Shown here in pieces: positions 27,871 to 35,773 of a stretch of DNA of 64,000 bases. The notes beneath the pieces are model-generated. The model did no database searches, had not been told where the DNA came from, and worked only from the letters and a program-made list of their open reading frames with translations. Numbering within the stretch: position 1 is the stretch's first letter; each line of letters starts with the position of its first letter. The translations under genes were made by a program, and so were the position numbers. Source of the stretch: Bacillota bacterium (lineage in GTDB: Bacteria > Bacillota > SHA-98 > UBA4971); NCBI GenBank assembly GCA_014360195.1, contig JACIXY010000001.1, forward strand, positions 312,989 to 376,988, in the 5' to 3' direction.

Positions 27871-28746
27871 ATGAGGCATCAAGCAATGAGCCGCGTGAAG
27901 ACCCAGCACAGCCCCGGCGCCACGGCCGCCCGCATCCTCCGGTCCCTCGGCATCCACGCTCTTCTTCTGGCGGGGGCTACGATCATGCTCGCGCCCTTCG
28001 CCTGGATGATCTCGACATCGCTGAAGGATTACAGCGAGGTGTTCACGGTTCCCATCAGGTGGATACCGTCGCGCCTGGTGTGGTCGAACTATGTGGACGC
28101 CTGGAACGAAGCGCCCTTCGCGAGGTACTTCTTCAATAGCGCGTTCGTGGCGACAGTCACCACGATAGGGCAGCTTGTCTTCTCCGCACTTGCCGCCTAC
28201 GCTTTCGCAACCATGAACTTCTTCGGTCGGGAGGTCATCTTCACGCTTTTCCTGGGAACCATGATGATCCCGGACCAGATGACTTTGGTCCCCAACTACG
28301 TGCTCCTGTTCAGGCTCAACTGGATCGACACCTACTACGCCCTCATCGTGCCCTGGCTGGGGAGCGTGTTCAGCATATTCCTGATGCGGCAGTTCTTCCA
28401 GACCATCCCGAAGGAGCTGTACGACGCGGCTCAGATCGATGGTTGCTCGCGGTTCGGGTACCTCTGGAGGGTTATGGTGCCGCTCTCCCGGCCTGTGTTC
28501 ATCACGTGCGGCCTGTTTACGTTCATCGGGAGCTGGAACGCGTTCCTCTGGCCTCTCATCGTAACGAACACCGATAGAATGCGCACGATCCAGGTTGGAC
28601 TGTCCACGTTCATGCAGGAGCACGGCACCGTGCCGACACTGTTGATGGCTGCGTCTACGATGGCTATAATGCCTGTAGTGATCGGGTTTTTCTTCGTGCA
28701 GAGGCAGTTCATTCAGGGCATCGCGCGGACAGGCCTGAAGAGCTGA
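27871..28746 (+). CDS. ABC sugar-type permease, UgpE/MalG class
   Basis: This 291-residue inner-membrane component has six spans and the EAA loop ELYDAAQIDGCSRFGYLWRVMVPLSRP. Features such as MLAPFAWMISTSLKDYSEVF and WNAFLWPLIVT identify the MalG/UgpE class. No ATPase gene follows, so a shared MsmX/UgpC-type ATPase elsewhere must energise the importer. Its TGA stop (28744-28746) lies inside the left end of repeat copy 6. Confidence 0.93.
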   Translation: MRHQAMSRVKTQHSPGATAARILRSLGIHALLLAGATIMLAPFAWMISTSLKDYSEVFTVPIRWIPSRLVWSNYVDAWNEAPFARYFFNSAFVATVTTIGQLVFSALAAYAFATMNFFGREVIFTLFLGTMMIPDQMTLVPNYVLLFRLNWIDTYYALIVPWLGSVFSIFLMRQFFQTIPKELYDAAQIDGCSRFGYLWRVMVPLSRPVFITCGLFTFIGSWNAFLWPLIVTNTDRMRTIQVGLSTFMQEHGTVPTLLMAASTMAIMPVVIGFFFVQRQFIQGIARTGLKS

Positions 28747-28941
28747 GTGGGAGCTCGTTAGTTCCCCCGAGTTTGCCAACATCTGGCGGGCTGCCGGTGT
28801 TGCACTCGGGGACGGCGCCCCAAGCGGGGCACTCTTCGCCAAAATCCGACCTGTCGGGCGAGTGGCCGGACTTTGACACCCCTCGTGCAAGCACCGGCAA
28901 CCATTTCCCAGAGTTAGGAGCATTTCTGTACTCTCACTTAG
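28743..28941. repeat. MITE-like intergenic element, copy 6 (long core)
   Basis: This 199-bp copy has left end CTGAGTGGGAGCTCG and right end TGTACTCTCACTTAG. The arms are B-A and the long core reads in the opposite direction to copies 5 and 10, as expected for the whole element being inserted the other way round. Confidence 0.9.
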
Positions 28942-28994
28942 GCCCGCGCGTGGGGTACCGTGCGCGAGCCAGGCAGGAGTGAGGCGATTTACGA

Positions 28995-30068
28995 ATGGCC
29001 GCGGGACCAGGAGACGTGGCGGGCGACATAAGATCCGGGAGGCTAAAACCGGTTTACCTCCTGTACGGGGAGGAGGAGTATCTGCGCGACGAGGCGGCGC
29101 GGCGGATGGCCGACGCATGTCTCGACCCGGATATGCGGGATTTCAATTATACCGTATTTCGGGCCGGCGAGGTCGACCTTGCGTCTGTGGCTGCTGCGGT
29201 CATGTCACCTCCGGCGTTCGCTGAAAGACGCGTCGTGGTCCTGCGCGGGTTCGACGAGCTCTCCGCGGACGAGCAAAGAGCGTTTGTCGGCGCGATTCAG
29301 AGGATGCCACGGACCAGCCTGGTCATCCTCATCGCTGCGACAGCGGACGAAAGGACAAGCGCTTGTAGGGCGATCGCAGAGATGGGGAGGGTCGTGCGTT
29401 ACAGGCGCCTTTACGAGAACGAGGCAGCGGCGTGGCTCGCCCGGCACGCAAGGGAGCGCGGCATCGATTTGAGGCCCGAGGCCCGCGAGTACCTGGTGAG
29501 AACCCTCGGCACGAGCGCTGCAAGGCTTGCTGAAGGTTTTGAGAAAGCGTGCAACTACGCAGGGATAGGGGCTGGGGGAACAGGACCGGCAGATAGCGGC
29601 GCGGGCGGGCGGCACAAGGTCACGCTGGATGACGTCATGGCAGCGTCCGCGAGTGAGCCGGCCCTCGGCATATTCGACCTCGTAGATGCCATCGGGCAAA
29701 GGGACACGGCGAAGGCCGTGGCGGCCGCGCGCCGTCTCCTCAGCTTCGGAGAGGTGCCGGTGCGCATTCTTGCCATGATCGCCCGACAGGTGAGACTCAT
29801 TCTGCAGACGAAAGCCCTCGAGGCAGAGGGCGCGACTCTGAAGAAGATTGCCGCCGCCACACGCCTGCAGGACTTCATGGTGCGCAAGTATCTTGCCCAG
29901 GCCAAAAACTTCGACACCGAAGACCTGGAAGACGCCTTCATCGCCCTTGCCAGAGCGGATGTGGACCTCAAAACCTCCGCTGCCCCTGAGGGAGTGGTGC
30001 TGGAAAAGCTCATCGTGCACCTGTGTACTTACAGGGCACGCGGCGTATCCACATCCTCGCTGCTATGA
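28995..30068 (+). CDS. holA: DNA polymerase III delta subunit (clamp loader)
   Basis: The delta subunit opens the beta clamp during replication. The 357-residue protein begins KPVYLLYGEEEYLRDEAARRM, has the beta-binding region and FNYTVFRAGEVD, and the C-terminal collar with EPALGIFDLVDAIGQRDTAKAV, PVRILAMIARQVRLILQ and ARADVDLKTS. This matches B. subtilis HolA (YqeN). Its position between comEC and rpsT is the normal one, with the ABC operon inserted between comEC and holA. Confidence 0.94.
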   Translation: MAAGPGDVAGDIRSGRLKPVYLLYGEEEYLRDEAARRMADACLDPDMRDFNYTVFRAGEVDLASVAAAVMSPPAFAERRVVVLRGFDELSADEQRAFVGAIQRMPRTSLVILIAATADERTSACRAIAEMGRVVRYRRLYENEAAAWLARHARERGIDLRPEAREYLVRTLGTSAARLAEGFEKACNYAGIGAGGTGPADSGAGGRHKVTLDDVMAASASEPALGIFDLVDAIGQRDTAKAVAAARRLLSFGEVPVRILAMIARQVRLILQTKALEAEGATLKKIAAATRLQDFMVRKYLAQAKNFDTEDLEDAFIALARADVDLKTSAAPEGVVLEKLIVHLCTYRARGVSTSSLL

Positions 30069-30392
30069 TAACCTGCTGACGACACTGCCCTCGTGCCCTC
30101 GCCCGAACACGTGGGACGACCTGCCGGGCACAGGCTTCGTTCTACCGGGTACAGGCTTCGTTCGCACAGGGGGGAGCCGGTCCGGCCCTGCGCGGGCTTT
30201 GCCATCGTGTCGTCTTCCTGTGCAACGGGGCCTGCCGGCCCCGAAACGTCTCCTCGCGCGCAACGGTGTCCCCCGACCGATCTATCTGGCACGACACCCG
30301 AATCCGGCATGATACCCGGAAAGCCGCTCCTGGCTCACTGGCGCTCACCAGCGGCTCGGCTTGTGTCTTGTGTCAGCAGGGTGCTCGGTGTG
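30069..30392. other. Convergent intergenic region between holA and rpsT
   Basis: No gene is visible. It holds two tandem copies of CCGGGYACAGGCTTCGTTC (30124-30142 and 30145-30163, period 21) and a second short pair, GGCACGACACCCGAA / GGCATGATACCCGGA, near 30289-30320. Confidence 0.5.
30322..30356 (-). terminator. Candidate terminator of rpsT
   Basis: Read on the minus strand, AGCCGCT and AGCGGCT form a stem about 35 bases beyond the rpsT stop, followed by TTTCC. The U-tract is poor. Confidence 0.3.
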
Positions 30393-30686
30393 CTACTGCT
30401 GGGCCACCGGCGCCCCCGGTGCTCCCGCAAGAGCAACGAGCTTCCTCGAAAGGCGGGACTTACGCCGCGCCGCCTGGTTCTTATGGATAACGCCCTTCTT
30501 CGCGGCCTTGTCTATGGCGCTTATGGCTTTCCGCAGTGCAGCCTCGGCCGCCGACAGGTCGCCCTGCGCGAGCTGCGCCTCGTACTTCTTCACGGCGGTC
30601 TTGACCGAGCTCTTTGTGGATGCGTTGCGCAGGGCCCGCATCCGTGCCGTCCTGGCTCGCTTCGCTGCTGACTTGATGTTAGGCAA
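30393..30686 (-). CDS. rpsT: 30S ribosomal protein S20
   Basis: S20 binds 16S rRNA early in 30S assembly. The 97-residue product starts (M)PNIKSAAKRARTARMRALRN with many Lys/Arg, and has the conserved AIDKAAKKGVIHKNQAARRKSRLS. The start is TTG at 30684-30686 on the minus strand, eight bases after GGGGG. The longer open frame upstream is not coding. A tail of about 15 residues (ALAGAPGAPVAQQ) is unusual for S20. It is transcribed opposite to its neighbours, as in B. subtilis. Confidence 0.96.
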   Translation of the reverse strand: MPNIKSAAKRARTARMRALRNASTKSSVKTAVKKYEAQLAQGDLSAAEAALRKAISAIDKAAKKGVIHKNQAARRKSRLSRKLVALAGAPGAPVAQQ

Positions 30687-30879
30687 ACGCTTCAACCCCC
30701 TTGCAACTTGGCCGATCACGAAACCAATTCTACCATGAGCCGCCCAGGACTGCAACACGTCTTGAGGACTCAAAAACGTGTGGGAGCCGGCGGCGGTGGA
30801 TACAGAGCCACGCCGGTGGGAAAGATACGACACGAGCGGGGGTTCTTGCCCAAGCTGCCAGAGTGGAGAGTGATGACGA

Positions 30880-31950
30880 GTGCGGCTATCTGGTAGACGG
30901 AGCGTGCGGGTGATAAGGGGCCGCGGCCTGCGGGCTCCGCGCGGAGGTGCGAAGCCATCCCGGAACGGGCCACCGGACGTCATCTGGGATAGCTTCGGCG
31001 TGCGAACTGACCTTGCGGTGGAAGCACGCGAATTCGTCGCGCGCAGAACGGGCGCTGAGATCCCTGGGGTCCTCTCGGAGACCGAAAGGACCCAGTACGC
31101 GACCATAACCCGGGTGAAGGTCGTCACAGAGGAAGCCGAGCGGGCCCTCGGAAAGGTGCGGGGCAACTATGTCACGATAGAATCGCCGCACCTTCGCAGC
31201 CGAAGCAAGGAGATACAGGAGGATCTCGCGCAGACCTTCGCCCGTGAGTTCCTGCGGCTTGCGCCCCTCGCCCCCGACGCGACAGTGCTCGTGGCAGGGC
31301 TCGGCAACTGGCAGGCCACGCCCGATGCCCTTGGGCCGCGCACGGTCGAGTACCTCACGGTCACCAGGCACCTTCACGGCCTGGTGCCCCCTGAGCTTCG
31401 TGGCGGCATGCGGCCGGTGTGCGCCATCGCCCCGGGCGTGCTGGGCCTCACCGGGATCGAAACCGGGGAGATAATCCGGGGGGTTGTGAGCAACGTCAGG
31501 CCGGACCTCGTTGTGGTGGTAGACGCGCTTGCGTCCATGTCAACGAGCCGGCTCGGCACGACCATCCAGATGGGCGACACGGGCATCAGGCCGGGGTCGG
31601 GTGTAGGTAACAAGCGCCTCGGGATCACCAGGGAAAGCCTGGGTGTGCCTGTGGTCGCCGTCGGCGTGCCGCTAGTGGTGGCCGCGGAAACCATAGCCCT
31701 TGATGCCATGGAGTTCGTGCAGAGTCAGGGCGGAGGGCCAAGAGGGGGTCCGGCGCAGGGCGGGCCGGGTGCGGCGGAAAGGCGGCAGTTCCTGAGGCAA
31801 GCGCTCGCCCCATACTTCGGGGCCCTTGTCGTTACACCCAAGGAAATCGACGACCTTGTGGAGGACCTCGCCACCGTCGTTGCGGGCGGCCTCAACGCCG
31901 CACTTCATCCGTCCATGGATTGGGACAGGATACTCGCGTACCTCTCCTGA
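30880..31950 (+). CDS. gpr: Germination endopeptidase GPR
   Basis: GPR is made in the forespore and degrades small acid-soluble spore proteins at germination. The 356-residue protein contains SFGVRTDLAVEAREF near 38, the long conserved core LVAGLGNWQATPDALGPRTVEYL, IAPGVLGLTGIETGEIIRGVV, VVVVDALASMSTSRLGTTIQ and GDTGIRPGSGVGNKR. An N-terminal stretch of about 35 basic residues may be the propeptide removed during sporulation. GTG 30880 follows GGAGAG; GTG 30904 and 30910 are alternatives. It is divergent from rpsT and upstream of spoIIP. Confidence 0.95.
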   Translation: MRLSGRRSVRVIRGRGLRAPRGGAKPSRNGPPDVIWDSFGVRTDLAVEAREFVARRTGAEIPGVLSETERTQYATITRVKVVTEEAERALGKVRGNYVTIESPHLRSRSKEIQEDLAQTFAREFLRLAPLAPDATVLVAGLGNWQATPDALGPRTVEYLTVTRHLHGLVPPELRGGMRPVCAIAPGVLGLTGIETGEIIRGVVSNVRPDLVVVVDALASMSTSRLGTTIQMGDTGIRPGSGVGNKRLGITRESLGVPVVAVGVPLVVAAETIALDAMEFVQSQGGGPRGGPAQGGPGAAERRQFLRQALAPYFGALVVTPKEIDDLVEDLATVVAGGLNAALHPSMDWDRILAYLS

Positions 31951-32092
31951 TAATTGATACTTTGCCAGATACGAAAGCAACATTAGTCTAAATCCCCCAC
32001 CCGGCTCATATAGATGAGTTAAGCAGGCAAGGCTCGCCCTGGACGGGCTGGACAGGCGAGCGCTGCGACCGGCAGAGTGGGGGTACGTTGAA

Positions 32093-33418
32093 ATGGGGTC
32101 CGTGTGGAGAAGCCACAGGTGGTCCTGGCGCGCTCGAAGGCGCCCTCAAGCTCAGCTTGCTCGACACCGCGCCGCCACAAAGCCCTGGGGTCCTGCTTTT
32201 CTGTATTCTGCAGTACTGCTGGTGGGCCTCGGCGTGGGGCTCGCCGGCTTTCTGGAGCTTGGGACCGCCCCGGCCGGTGGGGGGATCCTTCCTGTGCTCA
32301 GCGGGTTCCTTGTGGAGGGCGAGCGGAGGCTCACCGACGATACCCGGGCCATGCTGAGCGCCATCGCGCCGCACGGGCTTGTCGAGAGCGCCATTCCCAT
32401 GTTCGCGCAGGTCCGAAGCAAGGAGGCGACGACGTCCTTGGGGCTCGCGCCCCGGGGGATCCGATCCCTTGTACTGGCGCTCTCCGAGGCAGACCTCGAG
32501 GACCCGAGGACCTTTCTCACTATTGGGATACCGGGATTTCGTACCTCGGCAAAGGCCCCTCCGGCTGCCGCAAGGCACGGAGCCGCCGACCGGGGCGCAG
32601 GCCCGCCGCAGGCCCCAGCGCGTGACCAGGTCGGGCTGCCCGACGAGACGAGCACCCTCGAGCATCCGCCGGCCGGCCCGGGAAGCCCGGTCCGCCAGCG
32701 GGAGCCGCTGCCGCCGCCCGTCGTGGTTCCGCGCCCGCTGCCTGCGGAGCCTGGCGTAGAGGAGCCGCATCGCGTCCCGACGCGGGGGTGGGGCGACGAG
32801 CCGCTTGTGTTCATCTACCACTCGCATAGCTCGGAGGCATACAGGCTGACCTCGGGGGCGGACCACGTGTGGGGCAGTGAGGAGGGTGTCATCGCCGTAG
32901 GTGCCGCGCTCGCGAAAGCTCTTTCGGAGAAGTACAACATTCCTGTTCTCCACTCGCGCAAGATCCACGACTACCCGGTGTGGAGGGAGGCGTACATCAA
33001 CTCGTATAAGACGGTTTCTGACGCCCTGGAGAAACACCCCACGATAGAAATGGTGCTCGACGTGCACCGGGACGCGGGAACGACGCGGCTCTCAGGTCCG
33101 CCCACCGTGGAGATAGGCGGCCGGAAGGCCGCGCGGGTGTTCATCGTCGTGACGACGGACCGGTTCGGGCTTCCCCATCCGAACTGGCGCGAGAATCTAG
33201 CCTTTGCCTACTACCTCAACGCAAAGATGGATGAGATGTACCCCGGACTGTCCCGGGGGATCAACGTGCGTGACGACGCCAGGTGGAACCAGCACGTCCA
33301 TAACAGGGCGGTCATCCTGGAGATCGGCTGTGAACAGAACACAAGGCAGGAAGCGGAGACAGCGGCAGCGCTCCTTGCGGATGTCATAGCATGCGTGCTG
33401 GAGGATATCCAGCGATGA
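32093..33418 (+). CDS. spoIIP: Stage II sporulation protein P (SpoIIP)
   Basis: SpoIIP is a peptidoglycan amidase/endopeptidase that, with SpoIID and SpoIIM, thins septal wall to drive engulfment. The 441-residue protein has an N-terminal membrane span (about 37-55), a Pro-rich variable region and the C-terminal catalytic domain: FIYHSHSSEAYR with zinc His, LDVHRDAG, RKAARVFIVVTTD and EIGCEQNT with the catalytic Glu. The gpr-spoIIP pair is a hallmark of endospore formers. ATG 32093 gives a basic N-terminus of about 30 residues. Its stop overlaps the next start. Confidence 0.95.
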   Translation: MGSVWRSHRWSWRARRRPQAQLARHRAATKPWGPAFLYSAVLLVGLGVGLAGFLELGTAPAGGGILPVLSGFLVEGERRLTDDTRAMLSAIAPHGLVESAIPMFAQVRSKEATTSLGLAPRGIRSLVLALSEADLEDPRTFLTIGIPGFRTSAKAPPAAARHGAADRGAGPPQAPARDQVGLPDETSTLEHPPAGPGSPVRQREPLPPPVVVPRPLPAEPGVEEPHRVPTRGWGDEPLVFIYHSHSSEAYRLTSGADHVWGSEEGVIAVGAALAKALSEKYNIPVLHSRKIHDYPVWREAYINSYKTVSDALEKHPTIEMVLDVHRDAGTTRLSGPPTVEIGGRKAARVFIVVTTDRFGLPHPNWRENLAFAYYLNAKMDEMYPGLSRGINVRDDARWNQHVHNRAVILEIGCEQNTRQEAETAAALLADVIACVLEDIQR

Positions 33419-33897
33419 GGTGGATGGCTGCTGCCCGGGCGGGTGGCTGGGCCATGTGCGTCGTTCTGTTCGGCGTGCTTGCCGCGTGTGGTTTGAACCT
33501 CGTGGAGCGGGCCCAGAACGACCTTATTGGTGTGGACAGGCCAGTGTCGTCTGTACGCATCGAGCGTGTTGCGAAGCACGGCTACCTGGTCTACCTGCTG
33601 GGCACCTCGTATTGTGTGGACCTTGGCGACGAAGTTGCCGTTGCGCGACGCGCTCAGCTGAGGACCTCACTCGTTGCCCGCGAAGGCGCCCGCCGCGCCG
33701 CCGCGGCCGCAAGATGCGCTGCTCACGTCATGAGCGAGGCCTGTACCCGCCTTCGGACCTGGCTCCAAAATCTCTGGGCCACCTCCGGGTCGGGCGGGGG
33801 TTGCCGCGATCCGCGGGCCGTCGAGAGGAAGGACGGATCGTCCCGCATGTCGAAACCAACCATGGACGTGCAGCGTGAATCGATCACGGGACCCTGA
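33415..33897 (+). CDS. Small membrane-anchored protein in the yqxA position
   Basis: The 160-residue protein has one N-terminal hydrophobic segment (residues about 13-27, AMCVVLFGVLAACGL) and a variable, Arg/Ala-rich remainder. Its ATG overlaps the spoIIP TGA (ATGA), so it is coupled to spoIIP. In B. subtilis the same position is held by yqxA (DUF3679), a small membrane protein of unknown role. The hydrophobic segment and position fit but similarity is too weak for a firm call. The last 40 residues look non-conserved. Confidence 0.55.
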   Translation: MRWMAAARAGGWAMCVVLFGVLAACGLNLVERAQNDLIGVDRPVSSVRIERVAKHGYLVYLLGTSYCVDLGDEVAVARRAQLRTSLVAREGARRAAAAARCAAHVMSEACTRLRTWLQNLWATSGSGGGCRDPRAVERKDGSSRMSKPTMDVQRESITGP

Positions 33898-33913
33898 GGA
33901 GGTGGAGCCCGGA

Positions 33914-34339
33914 GTGTATTGCATCACCCACTTCATCGCAGGCGCCATCATTGGAACGGCCGTCCCCGGCCCGGTCAGCGCGGCCTGCGCAGGGCTTGTG
34001 AGCCACGCGGTGCTCGACAGCGTGCCGCACTCAGAGTACAGCCGCGCTTCCCAAGGCGTGCTGGACGTCGTCTGCACATGTCTCTTCGCCCTGGGCATAC
34101 TGATGGCAGGGGCGGACGTGCGTGCCATCGCAGGCGGCCTCGGCGGGGCGCTGCCCGACCTGGAGGTTGCGGCGGCTTTTCTGTTTCCGAGGGCGTACAG
34201 GCCGCACGGACGCCTTAGCCTGGTCTTCCCGAGCCACAGCGGGCTTATACGGCACAGGCGCCTTGTGTTCCCGTGGGGGGCTCTTACGCAAGCCCTTGCC
34301 ATCTGTGGGCTGGGAGCGCTCTTTTTTTGGGCTTTCTGA
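33914..34339 (+). CDS. Small integral membrane protein, YdjM/metal-dependent-hydrolase-like
   Basis: The protein of about 141 residues has four hydrophobic spans and opens with THFIAGAIIGTAVPGPVSAACAGLVSHAVLDSVPHSEYSR, a pattern (early His, then GL.SHa.LD..PH) shared with small membrane proteins annotated as YdjM-like or metal-dependent hydrolases. The function is unknown. The start is uncertain: GTG 33914 after GAGGAGG fits the family start; GTG 33902 or 33875 would lengthen it. Confidence 0.6.
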   Translation: MYCITHFIAGAIIGTAVPGPVSAACAGLVSHAVLDSVPHSEYSRASQGVLDVVCTCLFALGILMAGADVRAIAGGLGGALPDLEVAAAFLFPRAYRPHGRLSLVFPSHSGLIRHRRLVFPWGALTQALAICGLGALFFWAF

Positions 34340-34371
34340 CAGCGAGTCGTCCGACAAAGCGGATATCAGGC

Positions 34372-34486
34372 TCGACGGGCCAGATTTTGGTGAAGCGCGC
34401 CCCGCTTGGGGCGCCGTCCCCGAATGCAGCACCGGCAACCCGACACCTGCCAGAAAACCAGAACGGACCAATGAACCCTCAGTTAG
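34372..34486. repeat. MITE-like element, copy 7, left-truncated (long core)
   Basis: Only the right half of a long-core copy is clear: GGGCCAGATTTTGGTGAAGCG, the GCGCCCCGCTTGGGGCGCC stem, CACCGGCAACC and an end CCCTCAGTTAG. The left arm is lost or diverged. It lies just before the hrcA promoter. Confidence 0.75.
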
Positions 34487-34537
34487 GAATGTTCGGTGCC
34501 TGATGCTGCGTGCGGCCGCCGAGCCGTGAAAACGCGC

Positions 34538-34567
34538 TTGACAAAGGATGAAACAGGGTGGTATGTT
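34538..34567 (+). promoter_or_regulatory. Vegetative promoter of the hrcA-dnaK operon
   Basis: TTGACA at 34538-34543, an 18-base spacer and TATGTT at 34562-34567. CIRCE begins 13 bases after the -10 box, in the position where HrcA blocks transcription. Confidence 0.8.
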
Positions 34568-34580
34568 TATCGCGGGAAGT

Positions 34581-34607
34581 TTAGCACTCTGGTCGTGCGA
34601 GTGCTAA
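34581..34607. promoter_or_regulatory. CIRCE operator (HrcA binding site)
   Basis: TTAGCACTC-N9-GAGTGCTAA is a perfect match to the CIRCE consensus. HrcA bound here represses the heat-shock operon until misfolded protein titrates its chaperonin. It places hrcA, the Group III chaperonin, grpE, dnaK and dnaJ under one switch. Confidence 0.98.
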
Positions 34608-34623
34608 CGAAGGAGGATTCGTG

Positions 34624-35673
34624 ATGGGCTTCCAGCCGGTGATGGACGCCAGAAAAAGGCGCATACTGGAAGCAGTCACCGATGACTATATCAATACCGC
34701 GGAGCCGGTAGGGTCCCGCACGATTGCGCGCAGGTACAACCTGGGCGTCAGCCCTGCCACCATTAGAAACGAGATGGCAGACCTGGAAGAGTCGGGCTAC
34801 CTCGAACAGCCCCATACGTCCTCCGGGCGCATCCCGTCCGAGAAGGGTTATCGCTTCTATGTGGACTTCATTATGAAGCGGAAGCCTGTCTCCGAAGACG
34901 AAAGGGCGCGCATCAGGCGAACCCTGGCTGAAAAGCGGCGCGAGATCGACCTGATAATCGAGGAAACCGCGAGAATACTCGCGCATCTGTCCAGGTACGC
35001 CGCTTTCGTGCTGTCGCCGATCTCGAGGGCAGGAGTGTTCAGGCGAGTCGAGATTCTGCCGGTTGACAGCCGGAATGTCCTCGTTATTCTCATCATAGAT
35101 CCCGGTTTCGTGCGCACACACCTTATTGCGACGGGGCGCCCCCTGACGAGGCAGCAGCTAGCGCACATTGCGCAATTCCTCAACTTGCGGCTCGCCAATC
35201 TTCCACTATCTCGCATAGGGACGCAGCTCCTCCGCGAGATCAAGTCCGAGCTCGACGACTACAACAGCTTCGTCGACGCGACAATCGAGGCAATTGCGCA
35301 GTCCCTCGAGGACCGGCATGAGGAACAGGTGTACAGCGACGGCCAGGTGAACCTCCTTGAGCAGCCGGAGTTTCAGGATATCTCGAAGGCCAGGACGGTG
35401 CTGGAGTTCCTCGCCGAAGACGACGCACTTTACGAGCTTCTCTCCGGCGTAGTGGAGACAAGGGGCGTGACCGTCACCATCGGCCGCGAGGCAGGGCATC
35501 CCAGCATGAACCTGTGCAGTATGGTGAGCGCGCCGTATGAAGTCCGGGGCGTCCCCATGGGCGCGCTTGGCGTGGTCGGCCCGACCCGCATGCATTACTC
35601 GCGCGTTGTGGCTTTGGTTGAGTTCGTTGCCGAGAACCTCGGCGATATCCTCACGAGGATCCTGGTCATGTGA
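34624..35673 (+). CDS. hrcA: Heat-inducible transcription repressor HrcA
   Basis: HrcA binds CIRCE and represses chaperone genes. The 349-residue protein has an N-terminal winged helix ([66 protein letters not shown]) and the C-terminal GAF-like domain, ending [30 protein letters not shown] 34624 is seven bases after AGGAGG; the GTG at 34621 is too close. It is the first gene of the operon it regulates. Confidence 0.97.
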   Translation: MGFQPVMDARKRRILEAVTDDYINTAEPVGSRTIARRYNLGVSPATIRNEMADLEESGYLEQPHTSSGRIPSEKGYRFYVDFIMKRKPVSEDERARIRRTLAEKRREIDLIIEETARILAHLSRYAAFVLSPISRAGVFRRVEILPVDSRNVLVILIIDPGFVRTHLIATGRPLTRQQLAHIAQFLNLRLANLPLSRIGTQLLREIKSELDDYNSFVDATIEAIAQSLEDRHEEQVYSDGQVNLLEQPEFQDISKARTVLEFLAEDDALYELLSGVVETRGVTVTIGREAGHPSMNLCSMVSAPYEVRGVPMGALGVVGPTRMHYSRVVALVEFVAENLGDILTRILVM

Positions 35674-35718
35674 CGCATCCAGGCGGTTGCCGGGTGTCAT
35701 CAGGCGTTTTTCGGCGCA

Positions 35719-35743
35719 TGGGGTTAAGGTCAGCTTAGCCCCA
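35719..35743 (+). other. Stem-loop between hrcA and the chaperonin gene
   Basis: TGGGGTTAAG and CTTAGCCCCA form a ten-bp stem (one G-U pair) with a five-base loop. In B. subtilis the dnaK-operon mRNA is processed just after hrcA; this stem could protect the downstream product in the same way. That is inference. Confidence 0.5.
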
Positions 35744-35773
35744 TGAAACTGTTTCGGGGAGAGAGGGGTTCTT

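Noticed and set aside
27832-29118. 428-codon minus-strand frame over the permease gene and repeat copy 6
   Set aside because: It is antisense to a clear MalG-type permease, with His/Arg/Pro-rich composition typical of shadow frames.
30687-31166. N-terminal extension of rpsT
   Set aside because: S20 homology starts at TTG 30686 with its own ribosome-binding site. The extension overlaps gpr in antisense.
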